From assembly GCA_028564705.1 (NCBI GenBank), contig JAPXFQ010000899.1:4650001-4714000 (forward strand): DNA of 64,000 bases, given 5' to 3'. This stretch comes from Apricaphanius iberus (lineage: Eukaryota; Chordata; Actinopteri; Cyprinodontiformes; Aphaniidae). The notes below the pieces were generated by a model that was given only the letters and a program-made list of their open reading frames with translations, had not been told where the DNA came from and searched no databases. This document shows, in pieces, positions 34,791 through 47,460 of this stretch. How positions within the stretch are numbered: the stretch's first letter is position 1; every line of letters starts with the position of its first letter. The position numbers and the translations under genes were made by a program.

Positions 34791-35910
34791 CATAATGATT
34801 GATGGAAGAGATGGTTTTAATTTCCACCTTCTCATTCTCCTTTGCGCTCCTTCTCTGCATCCTCACCTTCTCAACTCATTAGGGATTTGTGGCTTCAGTT
34901 GAGGTATTATTTCAGCTTTTACTATGTGGTTACTATGGTTTGCACTCCACAGTTCAGACCTCTTATTTCCACAACAGTTGCCCCAAAAGCCACATGGATG
35001 GTGGTAGTTTTCCTCCGGGGTACTCATACTGTTTTTATGGCTAACCTTTTATGCAGCAGCATGTAAATTACTCTGTTATTACTTCACCTGCAGGCTAATC
35101 TGACATATAATAAATACACCTGTGTAGTTCTGATGAAATCAAATGACTACACACCGGCAAACAGCAATGATTAACATTGTTTGCACTCTACTTTAGGTGT
35201 GAGGATTGCCTGAGCTTTTTTAATTCATATTGCATGACTAAACTACAATTGCACCCTGTGTGTCTGTGATTTGTTTTGATCAATTCATTATTTTGCCTGT
35301 CAGTTTGAGTGTTATGCTGATGTAAACTAAGAGATAATCTCGAGGCAACGACAGAGAAAACAACAGACCACATGCATCACTGGCTGTTCAGATGAAAGAG
35401 GAGAGAAAGCTAATTTTGGTCTGTGTGTGTACTTGAATAAAGATAATTACCCACCACCTTTGCCACATAGCGTGAGAGAGATTTAACATGTAGGAATGCT
35501 GTAACCAAATTATGTTTTGTCTCATCACATTACTGCCCAACGTATTCCACCGCTACCTATAAACAAAATGTGTTATATAATTAATGCCTAAGATATGCCT
35601 AATGATGATGATGGACCATGTTAATTTAAAGAAATGTGAAAAAAAATTTGTGAGATCCAAAACAAATATTTTTATATTTTTTAAACCAGTCTAACTTTTT
35701 GATTGTTTGTTTTTCTGAAACCAACAGTAATTCAGTTTGCTCATATCTAAACCCCTGTGGCTGTTTTGTTTGGCTGCAGGCAGGGAGTAACATGACGGCA
35801 AACTTTCACAATACTTCATTTGCTGTTTGTTGATATGGAGGTGAATAGGATTATTACATTTTAAATAGTTTGATGAAGGTGAAATGAGTGAGAAAGGGCA
35901 CCCATATATA
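34791..35910. other. intergenic, nothing recognised
   Basis: No gene or clear repeat family. Confidence 0.45.
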
Positions 35911-36441
35911 TACAGTACAGGCGAAAAGTTTGGACATGCCTTCTCATTCAATGCGTTTTCTTTTTTTTCATGACTGCAATGTAGATTCTCAAGTAAGGGC
36001 ATCAAAACTATGAATGAACACATAATGTATGGAATTACTGTATGTACTTAAACAAAAAGGGTGAAATAACTGAATACATGTGTTATGTTTTACATTCCTT
36101 AAAGTAGCCACCCTTTGCTCTGATTACTGCTTTGCATTCTCTTGAGCTTCAAGAGGTAGTCACCCAAAATGGTTTTCCAGAAGTCTTGAAGGAGTTCCCA
36201 GAGATGCTTAGTACTTGTTGGCCCTTTGGCCTTCACTCTGCGGTTCAGCTCACCCAAAATCATCTCGATTTTGTGACTTTGTCCGGTGACATTGGAGGCC
36301 AAGTTATTTCACACTTTTTTGTAAAAGTACTACATAATTCCATATGTGTTCATTCATAGTTTTGATACCCGATGTAAATTGTCGTGAGAATAAAGAAAAT
36401 GCATTGAATGAGAAGGTGTGTCCAAAATTTTGGCCTGTACT
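35911..36441 (-). mobile_element. internally deleted Tc1/mariner with intact-looking ends
   Basis: Ends are inverted copies: left TACAGTACAGGCGAAAAGTT followed by TCTCATTCAATGCGTTTTC, right AAAATGCATTGAATGAGAAG and TTTTGGCCTGTACTA, next to TA-rich flanks as expected for TA target duplication. The inside on the minus strand encodes only the transposase C-terminus (GELNRRVKAKGPTSTKHLW and ELLQDFWKTILGDYLLKL). About 530 bp, so a non-autonomous deletion derivative. Confidence 0.82.
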
Positions 36442-37585
36442 ATATATATATATATATAGCATTTCCCCAAATACTTTGGTTGCCATGATCTGAAAGAGGC
36501 TTATTCAAAAGCCTTGTTTTGTTTGATCTTGTTATTTCACAGTCACATTGTTATTAAATAATATACATTTACTATTAATATTATTTTTGAGTGATTGATT
36601 CCTTAGTGCTATAGTAATTACTCACAGTTACATACAATTAAAATGATTTAGGGTTGCTGGATTCTTGTGTGCATGTATTTTTGTTCAGAAATGTCACGTA
36701 CCTCCCTCAGCTTCCATGCAGCTCTAAATCTGCACTGGTGGTCTCACAAATCCTGATCTCAGATCGAGGAGAATGTTTGAAAAAGAAACGGAGGGTAATT
36801 TGGATCTAGCTTAATCCTTTTTATCTGGTTTCATCTACACTCTATCAGATTAAAAGAGCATGTGAGAATCACGCTCTCAGGAATCCCGATTAAAAATGAT
36901 AAAATGTTGATTTTACGCGACAGAACAGAAATGGGGAAACACACCGTTTGTGGCAGCAGATGAAATTTCTTGGAAATGATGCTTTGTGACAGACATATTG
37001 TGACTTGTGATTATTTCTAACAGAAATATTAACAAAATTTACAACAGATAAAACCAAGCAGGGTCTTTTCTCATTTGAATACCATTGTTTCTATTTTTAG
37101 TAGAAAAATAAGAACTCAGATTTAAAAAAGTATATAAGTTTAATGTCATAACTTTATAACTCACAAATATGCAATTATTGTCTTTGTTTCTCCCACAAAT
37201 ACACCCTTTCTTTTTGTAATGTTACGAAACACATGAAACTCTAAAGTGTCCTAAATGTTCTCTGCTCACAAGACAGCAGTAAGGCTCAAAAATGTTTCAT
37301 GACACCAAACACATCATGCAGACAAAGACGAGTAAGCAGGAGTAATGGTCAAATTATCCAGGAACTCACACCCACACTCACAAGAATGTCAAGCTCCTTG
37401 TTTGACCATTAAACGGTGCTGACACAAGCTGGATTTACCGACAACAGTTACATCCCTGCTAATAATGGCAAAAAGTCAAAGGTCACAAGGGAGAGAAAAG
37501 GATCAACAGTGGCTCTACATTTTTGCACCAGCACTTTGAGACACTGAGGGTGAGAGAGAAAAAAGTATTGTAAAATGGTGGACAG
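36442..37585. other. intergenic, nothing recognised
   Basis: A (TA)n run at 36441-36459, then AT-rich DNA without recognised elements. Confidence 0.45.
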
Positions 37586-39125
37586 TACCTTGTAAAAATA
37601 TTTACACCCGCTATACATTTACACATTTTGTCACATCACAACTACGAATTTCAGCTGATTATATGTGATAGCCAGCAGAAAGTATCCAATAAATGTGAAC
37701 TCTGAAGTGTGCATTCAACACCCTTTACTCTAACATTCCTGCATAAAATCTAGTGTTTCTTCAGACTTAGACTGCTTAGTGAATCAACTTGTGTACCTGT
37801 GTGTAATTTAACATCAGGCTTCAGAATTTTATTTTAGAAAATATTGGTTTACAAACAACAATACAAAAACCAAAGTTCACAGCAGAAAGGTCAGGGACAC
37901 TGCTATGGAGCAGTTTAAAGCAAAGCTAGGTTACAATATTCAAAATTTTTAACAATTTTCAAATGTGAAAGATATGAATGAAGGGCTTCTAAGCCATTAC
38001 TATTTCCCTAATTTCAATCTGCCCAGATATCAGTTCAAAATAAATGTTGCGTTCAAGTTGCGTCCAAACTATGAAGGAGGGAGTAGAACGAATCCAACTG
38101 GAACAGACGAAGCCTTGTGTGCAAAAAGGAAAAGTAGGTTCAGCTGGGATCAGCAGCTGCAGGTCACAACTGCAGGTATTTGACGTCAGAAGGGGGACAG
38201 CTGAGCCGAGCCGTCCTCAAGGAACTGTTTTGTAGCAGTTCAAATCTGTCACCCAAAGTTGGATATGCAAATGACTTTTGGATTGACAGTAGCACCTCGA
38301 AATGATATTACAATGAGAGTTCTTCCTGACCAGCAGGCCAGCGCAAAAGAGATTTTTTTTTTTCACTGGTGAAAATTTAGGTGCCCCCCCTGCGCAGAGC
38401 ATCTGCTGAGAACAAACTTTGCCGCCCATTTCCGTTCCCTTTATAGCCTTCGGCACTGAGGTCCTCTGTGATACCACCATTGAAGGCTATGGACCAATGG
38501 GAGAGCTTCTGGGCTGTAGCAAAGTATGCTTTTCCAGAGAAAATTGCTTCTCCCCAACAAATTGGAATAATGTCAAGGATATAGGGATTGTTAAAGCCAA
38601 ACTATAAATAACCCAGTTCACCACAGCTTAGGCAGGGACATGGAAAACGTGAAAGAAAGTGCTTTGGTTTGATGACACCAAAATTCACCTGTTTGGTCTA
38701 CATGCAAGATTCTACATGTAGAAGAAAGCACGATTCCAACAAGTAAAAATGGTGGAGGGAGCATCATTCTGTAGGAACGTTTCTTCAACATGGATGGAGA
38801 AGATGGATAATACTTAGTTGAGGTGGGAGAAAACATTTTAGAGCCTGCAAAAAGATTTGAGACTGGGTTAAAATGTCAGCTTCCAGATTACCTTGAACAT
38901 GTAGCCGAAGCTAAAATGAAAAAAAAATCAAAGCATATTGATGTGCTTCAGTCTACATCCAAACCAAAATCCAATTTAGAATCAAGTAGAATTATAGATA
39001 TGTATGTTTACAGATGTTCTCCATCCAATCTGACTGAGTTTAAGCTATTTTCAAAAGCAGGAAAAAAAAAAAAAGTTTTATCTGAGCAAACATTTTAGGC
39101 TCTAGATTTCCAAAGATGATGGAGC
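37586..39125 (+). mobile_element. decayed Tc1/mariner, long copy with an inserted segment
   Basis: Left end TACCTTGTAAAAATATTTAC, then CAGCAGAAAGGTCAGGGACA and, after an unrelated stretch at about 37960-38600, GGTTTGATGACACCAAAATT, GGTGGAGGGAGCATCATTCT, GAGACTGGGTTAAAATGTC and TCTCCATCCAATCTGACTGA in the order of a Tc1 transposase gene. Many stops. The block at 37960-38600 has different composition and may be a later insertion. Confidence 0.68.
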
Positions 39126-39944
39126 CATAGCATCTATAAATGCAACCAAAAACTGAGTCTACAAACTGTTGACCCCTGGAACTGAATACTAACGAACATT
39201 TTATATTTTTTGTTGCAAGAAACAAAATTGTATCTTCCATATACTTGGCTAAACTGATGGACATGCATAAAAATACTGTGTTCAAGTTGTCCACTTGTTG
39301 TCTTCATCATGCACAATATGGAGTTCTGTGGTGTGTCTCCTGAACCTGAGATGCAGGATTTGTTAACTTTATGGGAAAACTGTGTGCTAAATAGTATTCT
39401 AACTTTTGTTTTATTTCAAAATTTTAAACATAGTTAATTTACAGTGTGGTGCATACTAATGAGTGAATATTTGAGCAAAATGATCATATTAGATTTTAAA
39501 ATTGGAAGCAATAATTCAGCTATCACACAGGTGCAAAACCAATTGGTATTCAAAAAAAATAAACAAATAAACCACAAACTTACCACAGGGAGGTTCTAGC
39601 AGAGTTTTTGGGATTCCCAAAAGGATTGGATTACATATTTCCTTCTTTTTTTTTTCACAGCATTTGTGTTCCAGATAGGAATGTTAAAATGATGCAACAA
39701 CCAGCTGGGTGTTGGCAAAACAGCCACAGCCATGTTGTAATTAATTTGTTGCACATTATCTAGTGAAACCTTCAACTTTACTCTTGGAGACTTATGTTCT
39801 CATCACTATAGAGATTATTGAAAACAACATTGAAATTAAAAGTATAAAACAAATAATTTGGGGAATATTTGCAATATATTAACAGGTTTATAGATTCTTA
39901 CGTTTATGGCCGTTGACCACCTGTGTAGGCCCTACACAGTCCTG

Positions 39945-40277
39945 TGAAAAAGTATTTTGCGCCTTCCGTTTTTTTTTTTCATTTTTGTCACCGTTGATTG
40001 TTTCAAATGGTCAAAGAAACAATATTGTCAGACATGAAGAAAAAAAATTTTAAATGGCTACAATTTCATTTATTTAGGGGAAAAGCTAAAACCACCATTT
40101 GAGGAAAATAAATATATGCAATGCTTGTGCATCCCCTTTACAGCAGGCTTTTGCAATAAGTGGCAATGAGTCGCTGAAATGGAGGCTGCTGTGGAGAAAG
40201 TTAAACCCAATTATCTGTTTCATTGCCACTGACTCTATATCGTTATTTGATTTAAACTGAGACTTCACCAAGAAATA
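39945..40277. repeat. possible MITE scrap beside the BEL element
   Basis: CAGTCCTGTGAAAAAGTATT and GTTTCAAATGGTCAAAGAAA resemble a common teleost DNA-element terminus. Interrupted or ended at the BEL insertion site (GCAAC at 40278-40282). Confidence 0.4.
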
Positions 40278-40282
40278 GCAAC

Positions 40283-41105
40283 TGTCAAGTCTTCTTCAAA
40301 TTTGCACAAACCCCACTTGAAAGGGATCGGTCTGGAGGTAATAGAGGAATCCACTCAGAGGCAGTTGTTTGATTCTCTGTTTCTTTTCTTTTATTCAATT
40401 CAGCATAATTTTTCAAACAGCCAACCAGCCAACCAGGTGAAAAACCTTAAAAGTACATAGAAAAAAAATACAAGAATTAGCAACTTTATAGATTCATAGA
40501 TTACATACTCAATAAATATTTTAAATGCAATAATGTACTTCACTCTACAGCAACATTCATTCTACAAAGAACTAATAAATCCCATACAGAGATACATAAA
40601 TACCAAGGAAATAATGTGTGACACATGCTACCATTCCCTAACAATTTCCCTTACAAACTGCTTATAGTTTCACTTAACAGCCTTTACGCCACTGAACAAA
40701 ACAAGCAGCTGAAATCAAACTTAAAGTGCACCTTTAAATTGACAATTCATCCATCCACTCATTCACTCTGAATATATGACACATGGCAACGAAACATTTT
40801 AAACTCACCACTCACACAAACAAAGCAAAGAAAGACAGGTACCAAAGTATCACCATAAGCCTTGCCATGAAGATTTTAACACAGAATATAATGTTAAACT
40901 TCCCTTACCGGCTTCCCTCCAGACCTCCTTGGTGCCAAACTTTCCAGTGTGTGTTCAGTCTTGAGTCTCTACCAACTGCCTTAATTATACAACTCACTAC
41001 AGGTGCAACCCCACTTTCCTGCCTGCAATACCACAACCCACCACCATTATTGCAGATTTAAATCCAGCAGTGATGCAAATACAGACAAGGTAGTTTGACT
41101 TCACA
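40283..41105 (-). repeat. BEL element 3' LTR (left copy)
   Basis: 823 bp. TG...CA ends on the plus strand. Very similar to the right copy except for a cluster of differences at about 40765-40915. Plus-strand CTTTTATTCAATTC gives an AATAAA on the coding strand. Confidence 0.93.
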
Positions 41106-41163
41106 CCTCCCACTCGATCATTCCAAACAATACATTTGGATGATCGCCATATCAAAAAGCAAA

Positions 41164-43352
41164 CTAATCACTAACAGCCTTAGCACCATCTCTCACTCCT
41201 TGTTCCTCAATGGGTAAAAGGACTACAAGGCGTCTCACATCTCTGCGGAGAATAGTAAACTGACCCCTCTGGCCATGACAGACTTTTGAATCATTAGCTC
41301 CAATATGTACAGCTTTAACCAAAGGAATACAATGACTTTGAGATATTTTAACTTCTACATCTCTTACAATGCCCTTTAAATCTGGATTAGTTTTTACCAC
41401 TCTTCCCAGCTTAAATTGTCCTCGCAAGGCATTCTGGTCACACACCCAGACAATGTCACCCTCGCTGACATTTCGCTGGACCGTGTGCCACTTGTTTCTT
41501 ACAAAAAGGTTTGGGCCAGCAAGTTGACTCCAGCTTCTCCAGAACTTGTTCACCTCAGACTGAACCTCTTGGAGTCTCCTGTGATGATAGTCAAAGGTGC
41601 TGAAATCACCGTTATTTGAAGCACGGCCAAGTAACAGTGAGTTAGGCGTAACATAAGATACGAAGTCCTCTCTGCTCTGTACCCTGGCATCGATGGGTCG
41701 CTCATTCGCCAAATTTGCAGCAGTGAAAAGGATTGTCTGGAATTCACTATAGGTGAACATAGTGTTCTTCCCCAGACTCTGAAGGGCTCTTTTAGCAACC
41801 CGCACAGCAGACTCTGCAGTGCCATTTCGATGTGGGGAGTCAGCTGGATGGATTTTCCATACCCAATCAGTGCCTCTGTTGGCTGCATACTCCTCTAGAG
41901 TTGCTTTGTTTTGATTATCTAGGAACTGGTAAAAATCTTCTAAGACTGGTTTTGCGCCAATGAAGTTCGTACCTGGATCAGACCACAGTTTTCTTGGATG
42001 CCCTCTGATTGCTGTAAATCGCTGGTATGCCATCAAAAACCCATCACTTGATGCAGAGCTCACCAGATCCAAGTGAATTGCTCTGCAGGCCAGGCAGGAA
42101 AACACAATCCCCCAGGTTTTCAGAGTCACTCTTTTCTTGACATCACTCTTCACCAGGTAAGGCCCGAATAGATCAACGGTAGTAAACTGGAAAGGTGCAG
42201 CAGGCTGTGTTCTCTCATGGGGAAGATCGGCCATAACTTGTTTGCATCGTCGTGCTTGTATCCTCCTGCAGATAACACAGCTATTCACAACTCTTCTGGC
42301 AACTTTCCTCCCTTTAATGACCCATGCCTTGTGCCTCATTCTCATCAGAGTTCCTGCCACACCATCATGACCCACCTCATGTGCTTCACGAGCCAGCAAG
42401 GTGGATATCCAAGCATCATGGGGCAGAAGGGGAACACTCCTTCCATCCTCTTCAAAACTTTGAACTCTTCCACCAGCGACTAGTAATCCAGTGTTTGGAT
42501 CTTTGTAAACTACCAGACGATTTAGGGTGGTGTGCAAGAACTCGGCGTCCCCTTGTGCAGAAAGGAAAAGGTCCTTCAGAGCATCTTCTCTCTCTCGCAC
42601 AGAGATTGAGCCACCAGAAAGAACCTCCTCCCACTTTGGTTTGCTGGCGTTTTGGCTTTGGAACGTTTTAGAAAACCTCAGAAATTTTTTTACTGCCCTC
42701 CACAGCAGTGCCACTGTTTTGGTGAGCTTATTCAGACTACTGAATCGTTTAACATCCAAAAATGTCTTGATGGTGTATCTTGCAGATTGTCTCATTGATC
42801 CTGTTTTAGATAGGTCATTACTCTTTCCTTGCTCTGTTGCCTTGGACCTGGTGAGTGCGGCGGAAAAAGCCTTCCTTTGTAACTTGCTCACATTTTCTCT
42901 GGCAGAGGCGGCAATTTCTTTAGCTGATTTGACCGGCCAATCACTTATGGCCCACTTAAGGAACTCAGGCCCTTGCTGCCAATCTGAGTGTTCTTTCAGA
43001 TCTACAAGGCTTGCCCCTCTGGTGATCATATCTGCAATGTTAAGTGAACCAGGAATCCACCTCCAATCTTCAGCGCTTGTGGTAGTCTGGATTTCCCCAA
43101 TCCGATTGGAGAAGAATGTTTGAAATCCATAACATTCGCGATGGATAGCTCCAAGAACGGTTTGACTGTCAACGAGATGGACCCACCTGCTAACTTGAAT
43201 AAGGCCATGAGTCTGGGGAAAAAAAAAAAAAAAAAAAAAAAAAACAAAAAAAAAAAAAAAAAAAAAAAAAACAAGAAACAAAAAAGAACCTACAAAAAAA
43301 AATAAAAAAAAAAAAAAAAACAAAAAAAAAAAAAAAATAAAAAAAAAAAAAA

Positions 43353-43395
<43 letters not shown>

Positions 43396-46300
43396 AAAAA
43401 AAAAAAAGTATTTCTTGAGTCTTGAAGCAATAACCGCTCCACACACCTCTGCTTTGACTGCATCGCCTTTCTGGTCAAGTGGCGTCAATTTAGCTTTTGC
43501 TTCGACGAGCCTGATGACAGGACTCTGCTTGGTCTCCCACCTCAAATACGTCACTGCACCATAGGAATGCTGACTTCCATCTGAGAATGTGATTGCCCAT
43601 GGTTCCCCATTGAAATGTGTTGGTGTCAAGGCCCTTTTGAACTTCACCTTTTTGAGCTCAGCGTACTCTTCAAACAATTTGACAGCATCCTCTCTAAGCT
43701 CATCTGAGAGGGCCAGGTCCCATGTATCTTTGGCTGGAGAATGCTCATTTTTTGTCTCTTGAAATGCTCGACGTACTAAGATGGAACCTTTTTGCTTGAC
43801 GGGTATTACTAGGCCAACTGGGTCGTAGAGCCCGGATACTTGACTCAGAAGCTCCCTGCGGGTAAGGGGGTTTGGAGTGCAAGCTCTAACTTGCTCCCAC
43901 TTCAGGTTTTCTCCTAGACGCATTTTCTTTCTCTTTCTTGAGAAATTAACACCCACCATAACGTGAAGCTTGTCTTCCTTTACAGCATAACCAAGACCAA
44001 GTGCTTTATTTTCCTCCTCCTTCATTTGGTTCGGCAAGACAAACACCTCTTTTGCTGTCTCCATCTCATCAGCACATTCCTTCCTCTCGCTTTGGCCTGA
44101 GAAGATCCATGGTTTAAGAGTAAAGCCTCCTGCTTTGAGTATCAGCTCCACACCTTCTACGATGGCTTTCAGATGTTCTGGGTCATTGTGGGACGTAAGG
44201 ATGTCATCTACATATGCATCTTGGTAGAGAATTCTTCGCTCTGCTTTCAAGTGACTAAACTGAGGAAGGTTAGCGGTCTCTCGCATAGCAAGTTGTGCGA
44301 TGCATCCAGCAGGTTTGTCACCAATGTTGACACGAGTGATTGCATATTCTTCAATGTCTTTGTCTGCTGTATCTCTCCAGAGAAATCTGTGTAGATGTAC
44401 TTCCTGGTCTTCCAGCACGACAGAGTTGTACATCTTCTTAACATCTCCAAGGGCAGCATACACTCCACATCGGAACCTGAGAAGAACAGCTCTGATCTGG
44501 TTTAGGACATCTGGACCCTTCAGCAATAGGTCATTCAAGCTAAGGCCTTTGAACCTCTGGCTGCTGTTCCACACGAGTCGCACAGGGGTAGTTACGGAGC
44601 GTGGGTTAGGGGCAACAAGGTGGCTAATATACCACACTGGGCCTTTCCACTCTGCAATTTCACTTCTTGACAGCTTCATGGCAGCACCTCTAGTTACCAT
44701 CTCGTGCACTTGAGTAGAGTAGGCACGCCTCCATTCTGGTTCTTTGGCCAATTGCTTTTCAGTCCTCAGAAATGTGGCTTGCACAACACTCCTGTTGTTA
44801 GGCAGAGACCCAAGATCATCCACCCACGGATACTTTGCATGCCAGTGGGGCTCCGTGCTATGATGATCTCTTGTGACATATGTGAGACCTGATCTCAATA
44901 CCTCCAGCTCTCTCTCCTCAGCAAGCGTCATCTCCTTTCCACCTGGCTGGCAGTTGCCACAACGACAGCCTCCGCACTTGGGCTCACATGCTGTCCCGAG
45001 GCTGTCCCATTCCCACCATCTTAAGAATCCTTGATGGGTTGAGGCAGCCTTACCAAGGTGACTCGAGGAGAAAGGAAACTGGGCTGGAGCTCCAGAGACC
45101 TCTTCATATCTCACTGCGGCAGCCCTCATTGAGCGGGCAAAGTGAGTGCGGGAAGTATGGGCTGATAGTACAAAGTCCTCAAACAGATCAGGATGAGTTC
45201 CACCCACAGTCTTCCCCAGTGGTCCATCCCACAACACAAGGTCTCCGACAGCTTGGACTCTTTGGGGGGTTAGCCGTCCTTCTCTGTGGCTAATCAGGAG
45301 GTCCACCTGCTTGGGTCTCTTCAACTCGCCTGGTGTGATATTGGAGAAGAATTTCTGCAACTGTTCTGTAGTTATTCTTTCTTGAATGTTAGCTATACTC
45401 TCTAAACCATAGCATACCATCTGGTGAGACCTTAATGTACCCTTGGAGGTTTTCACTTTAATTTTCAACAAGTATCTTCTGGTCTCCACACAGACTTCCA
45501 TCCCACCTACACCATGCACAATAAGGGTAATTGCTTCACTTCTCAGATTTAATCTTTTGGCAGCTGAGTGAGTGATATAGTTTGTATCTGAAGCTAAATC
45601 TATTAGTATCCCAATTGCCTGCCCTGCATTTGCACTGACCTCTAGTAACATCATAATGACTGGCAACTCTTTTATTCCACTCTCAGTGAGAAGGTTTGAT
45701 TGGTCATTTACAGTACTGAAGGTCTTTGAAGCAGTGTTTGAAAATGCATCCCGGCACTGATTTGCGAGCTCAGGTGATAGTCTGCTGAGGAAACTTTCTT
45801 GGTTCTCTGTGAACTTCTTAGATATTCCTCTCTCCCTATTCTGCCTTTCCTTCCTCTGCACTAAACGGCTTCTTTTTCCATCAGCATCAGGGCACAAGAT
45901 ATAGTGATGGTCTGGGGCACATGGGTCGATGCAGCCTACATTCTTACAAAGAAAGCCAGGTTTACAGGTTGACCGGTCAGCATGGACTTCAAGACACTTT
46001 GAGCATGCACCAAGCTTTCGCACAGCAGCTTGCTTCTCCTCTAGTCCTAATGACTTGAAACGCTTGCAGAAGTAAAGTTTCCTCTTATGTGTCACGTCAC
46101 CACACACCACACAGCCAGCTTGGTCCCCATCAGATTTGGTCATCTTGGTTCTTGCATGTCGTGGTTCAAGTTTTGCATCTTTCCGAGTTGGCTCATCATC
46201 CATCAATAGTTCAAGTTGTTCATAGATTGACTCTTGGTTCTTGAGGAAATTTAGCAGGCAATCAAATCTGTTCTCATTCCGCACTGCATTTTTGCTGTCT

Positions 46301-46749
46301 GCAACATAAAGTAGCCACTCCTTCTTCATCGACTCAGGTAGCTTGCATTCCAGGGATTTAGTAACAAGAGGATTTTTTATGGCGCCAGTATCTCCTAAGT
46401 CAGTTAAGTCTTGAAGGGCTTTGCCAACAGCTTGGATCAATTCAACTATCCTCTTAGGCCGACCTCCTTTGATGGGTGGCATCCGCTGCAGCTCCTCAAC
46501 TATTTCGAGGGCAATGGATGTCTTGTTCCCATATCGATTCTCCAGGACTCTAAAGATCTCATCAGCAGTGTTGTACATTTTTAAGCGCAGATCTCTGATC
46601 ATCTTTTCCTCAAGGCAATCCAGCAAATGAGCTCTTTTGACTTCTTTTGAGCCAGTTGGCTCACCTTGTCTTTGAAGCTCTTCCCAGTCTTTCTTCCACC
46701 TAAAAAAACTCTCGTTTACAGCCAAAATATTTTGGGAGAGCAGTTGGTT
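41164..46749 (-). CDS. BEL/Pao gag-pol polyprotein, near-complete frame with a poly-A-tract insertion
   Basis: About 1.86 thousand codons open from the stop at 46750-46752 to the stop at 41164. Residue numbers count from the first likely alternative start at 46725. Gag region (DUF1759-like, WKKDWEELQRQG) at 1-190; cysteine/histidine cluster (CVVCGDVTHKRKLYFC, then CSKC) at about 205-290. A17-type aspartic protease around 375 (IDLASDTNYITH). Reverse transcriptase about 680-880 with LGDVKKMYNSV and the catalytic YVDDI near 838. RNase H-like from about 1080 (ITFSDGSQHSYGAVTYL), interrupted at 1106-1169 by a Phe-rich run, and resuming at VSRWVHLVDSQTVLGA. Integrase after about 1440: HEVGHDG and CVICRR zinc site, then VDLFGPY, SDPGTNF and NGTAESAV for the D, D and E residues. 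No ATG directly follows the upstream stops, so translation would need readthrough or another start. Presumed inactive. Confidence 0.92.
43217..43407 (+). repeat. A-rich low-complexity tract inside the BEL RNase H region
   Basis: About 190 bases of A with scattered C, T and G, on the plus strand; it reads as Phe-rich on the coding strand and keeps the frame. Conserved protein sequence stops directly before it (SRLKKY) and resumes directly after (QTHGLIQ). Confidence 0.9.
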
Positions 46750-46776
46750 TTAGTTTAATTGCTGGGGTGGGACAAC

Positions 46777-47430
46777 TTAAACTACTGCTTGTGACTTGTC
46801 TTCCTTTACCTTTGCCTGTATAAAGTCTGCTTTTCTAGAGATTATTACAGGAAGGGAACGTTCAAGTTCTGTTAGTTGAGCATTAATCTCTTTCAGGTAC
46901 TCTTCTGGAATCCATGATTTCCACTGACTATAGCACTTCTTTGCCTTTTTAAGCATTCCTTGTAAATGGTCGATAATAAAGTCGAATGCCTCTTGGCCAG
47001 CTTCAGGTGCTATGGCTTGAGCACGGTCGTGTACAATCTCTGCCGCCTTGACAGAGATGGCCAAGTCAGCCTTCGCAAAGTTGGACAATAGACTTTGCTG
47101 AATAAGATCTTTGCCTTCCATCAGCCTTTTCTTGCATTCTAATGTAGTCCTATCAAAGTCAGCCTTTTGGAATTCACTTAACATAGCTTCATCGCCTGGA
47201 TCTTGTTCTGCTTCCAGATCTGCAATTATTCCAATTCGCCAGTCATCATTAGCCTCCATGAGTTTTTCGGCCTCACATCTGAGTTTATTTAAATTTTCTT
47301 TAAGTTCTTCTTCAGTCATGTCCTCATAGTTTCTGGCTATTGTGTTACACAACCGTGTAAAGAGTCTTTTTGCAGTCACTCTGTCTTTTTTCAGCTCTTC
47401 AACTGTCTTCCCAGTTGTCTGGACTGCCAT
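46777..47430 (-). CDS. BEL/Pao gag N-terminal open frame, 217 codons
   Basis: ATG at 47430, only 30 bases inside the 5' LTR, as usual for BEL gag. The product is charged and helical (VEELKKDRVTAKRLFTRL start, many E/K, LERSLPVII near the end) with no zinc finger. It is in the same frame as the downstream gag-pol, separated by TAA at 46777-46779 and TAA at 46750-46752, so it is best seen as the N-terminus of one ancestral gag-pol frame broken by two stops. Confidence 0.85.
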   Translation of the reverse strand: MAVQTTGKTVEELKKDRVTAKRLFTRLCNTIARNYEDMTEEELKENLNKLRCEAEKLMEANDDWRIGIIADLEAEQDPGDEAMLSEFQKADFDRTTLECKKRLMEGKDLIQQSLLSNFAKADLAISVKAAEIVHDRAQAIAPEAGQEAFDFIIDHLQGMLKKAKKCYSQWKSWIPEEYLKEINAQLTELERSLPVIISRKADFIQAKVKEDKSQAVV

Positions 47431-47460
47431 CTCTAAAGTTCACAACCACCGGTTTTTCAC

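Noticed and set aside
46150..46180. Unusual protease motif (DLASD) in the BEL frame as a loss of function
   Set aside because: The actual motif is near 45600. Related fish BEL elements, as I recall them, carry the same kind of A17 motif, so it is not evidence of decay.
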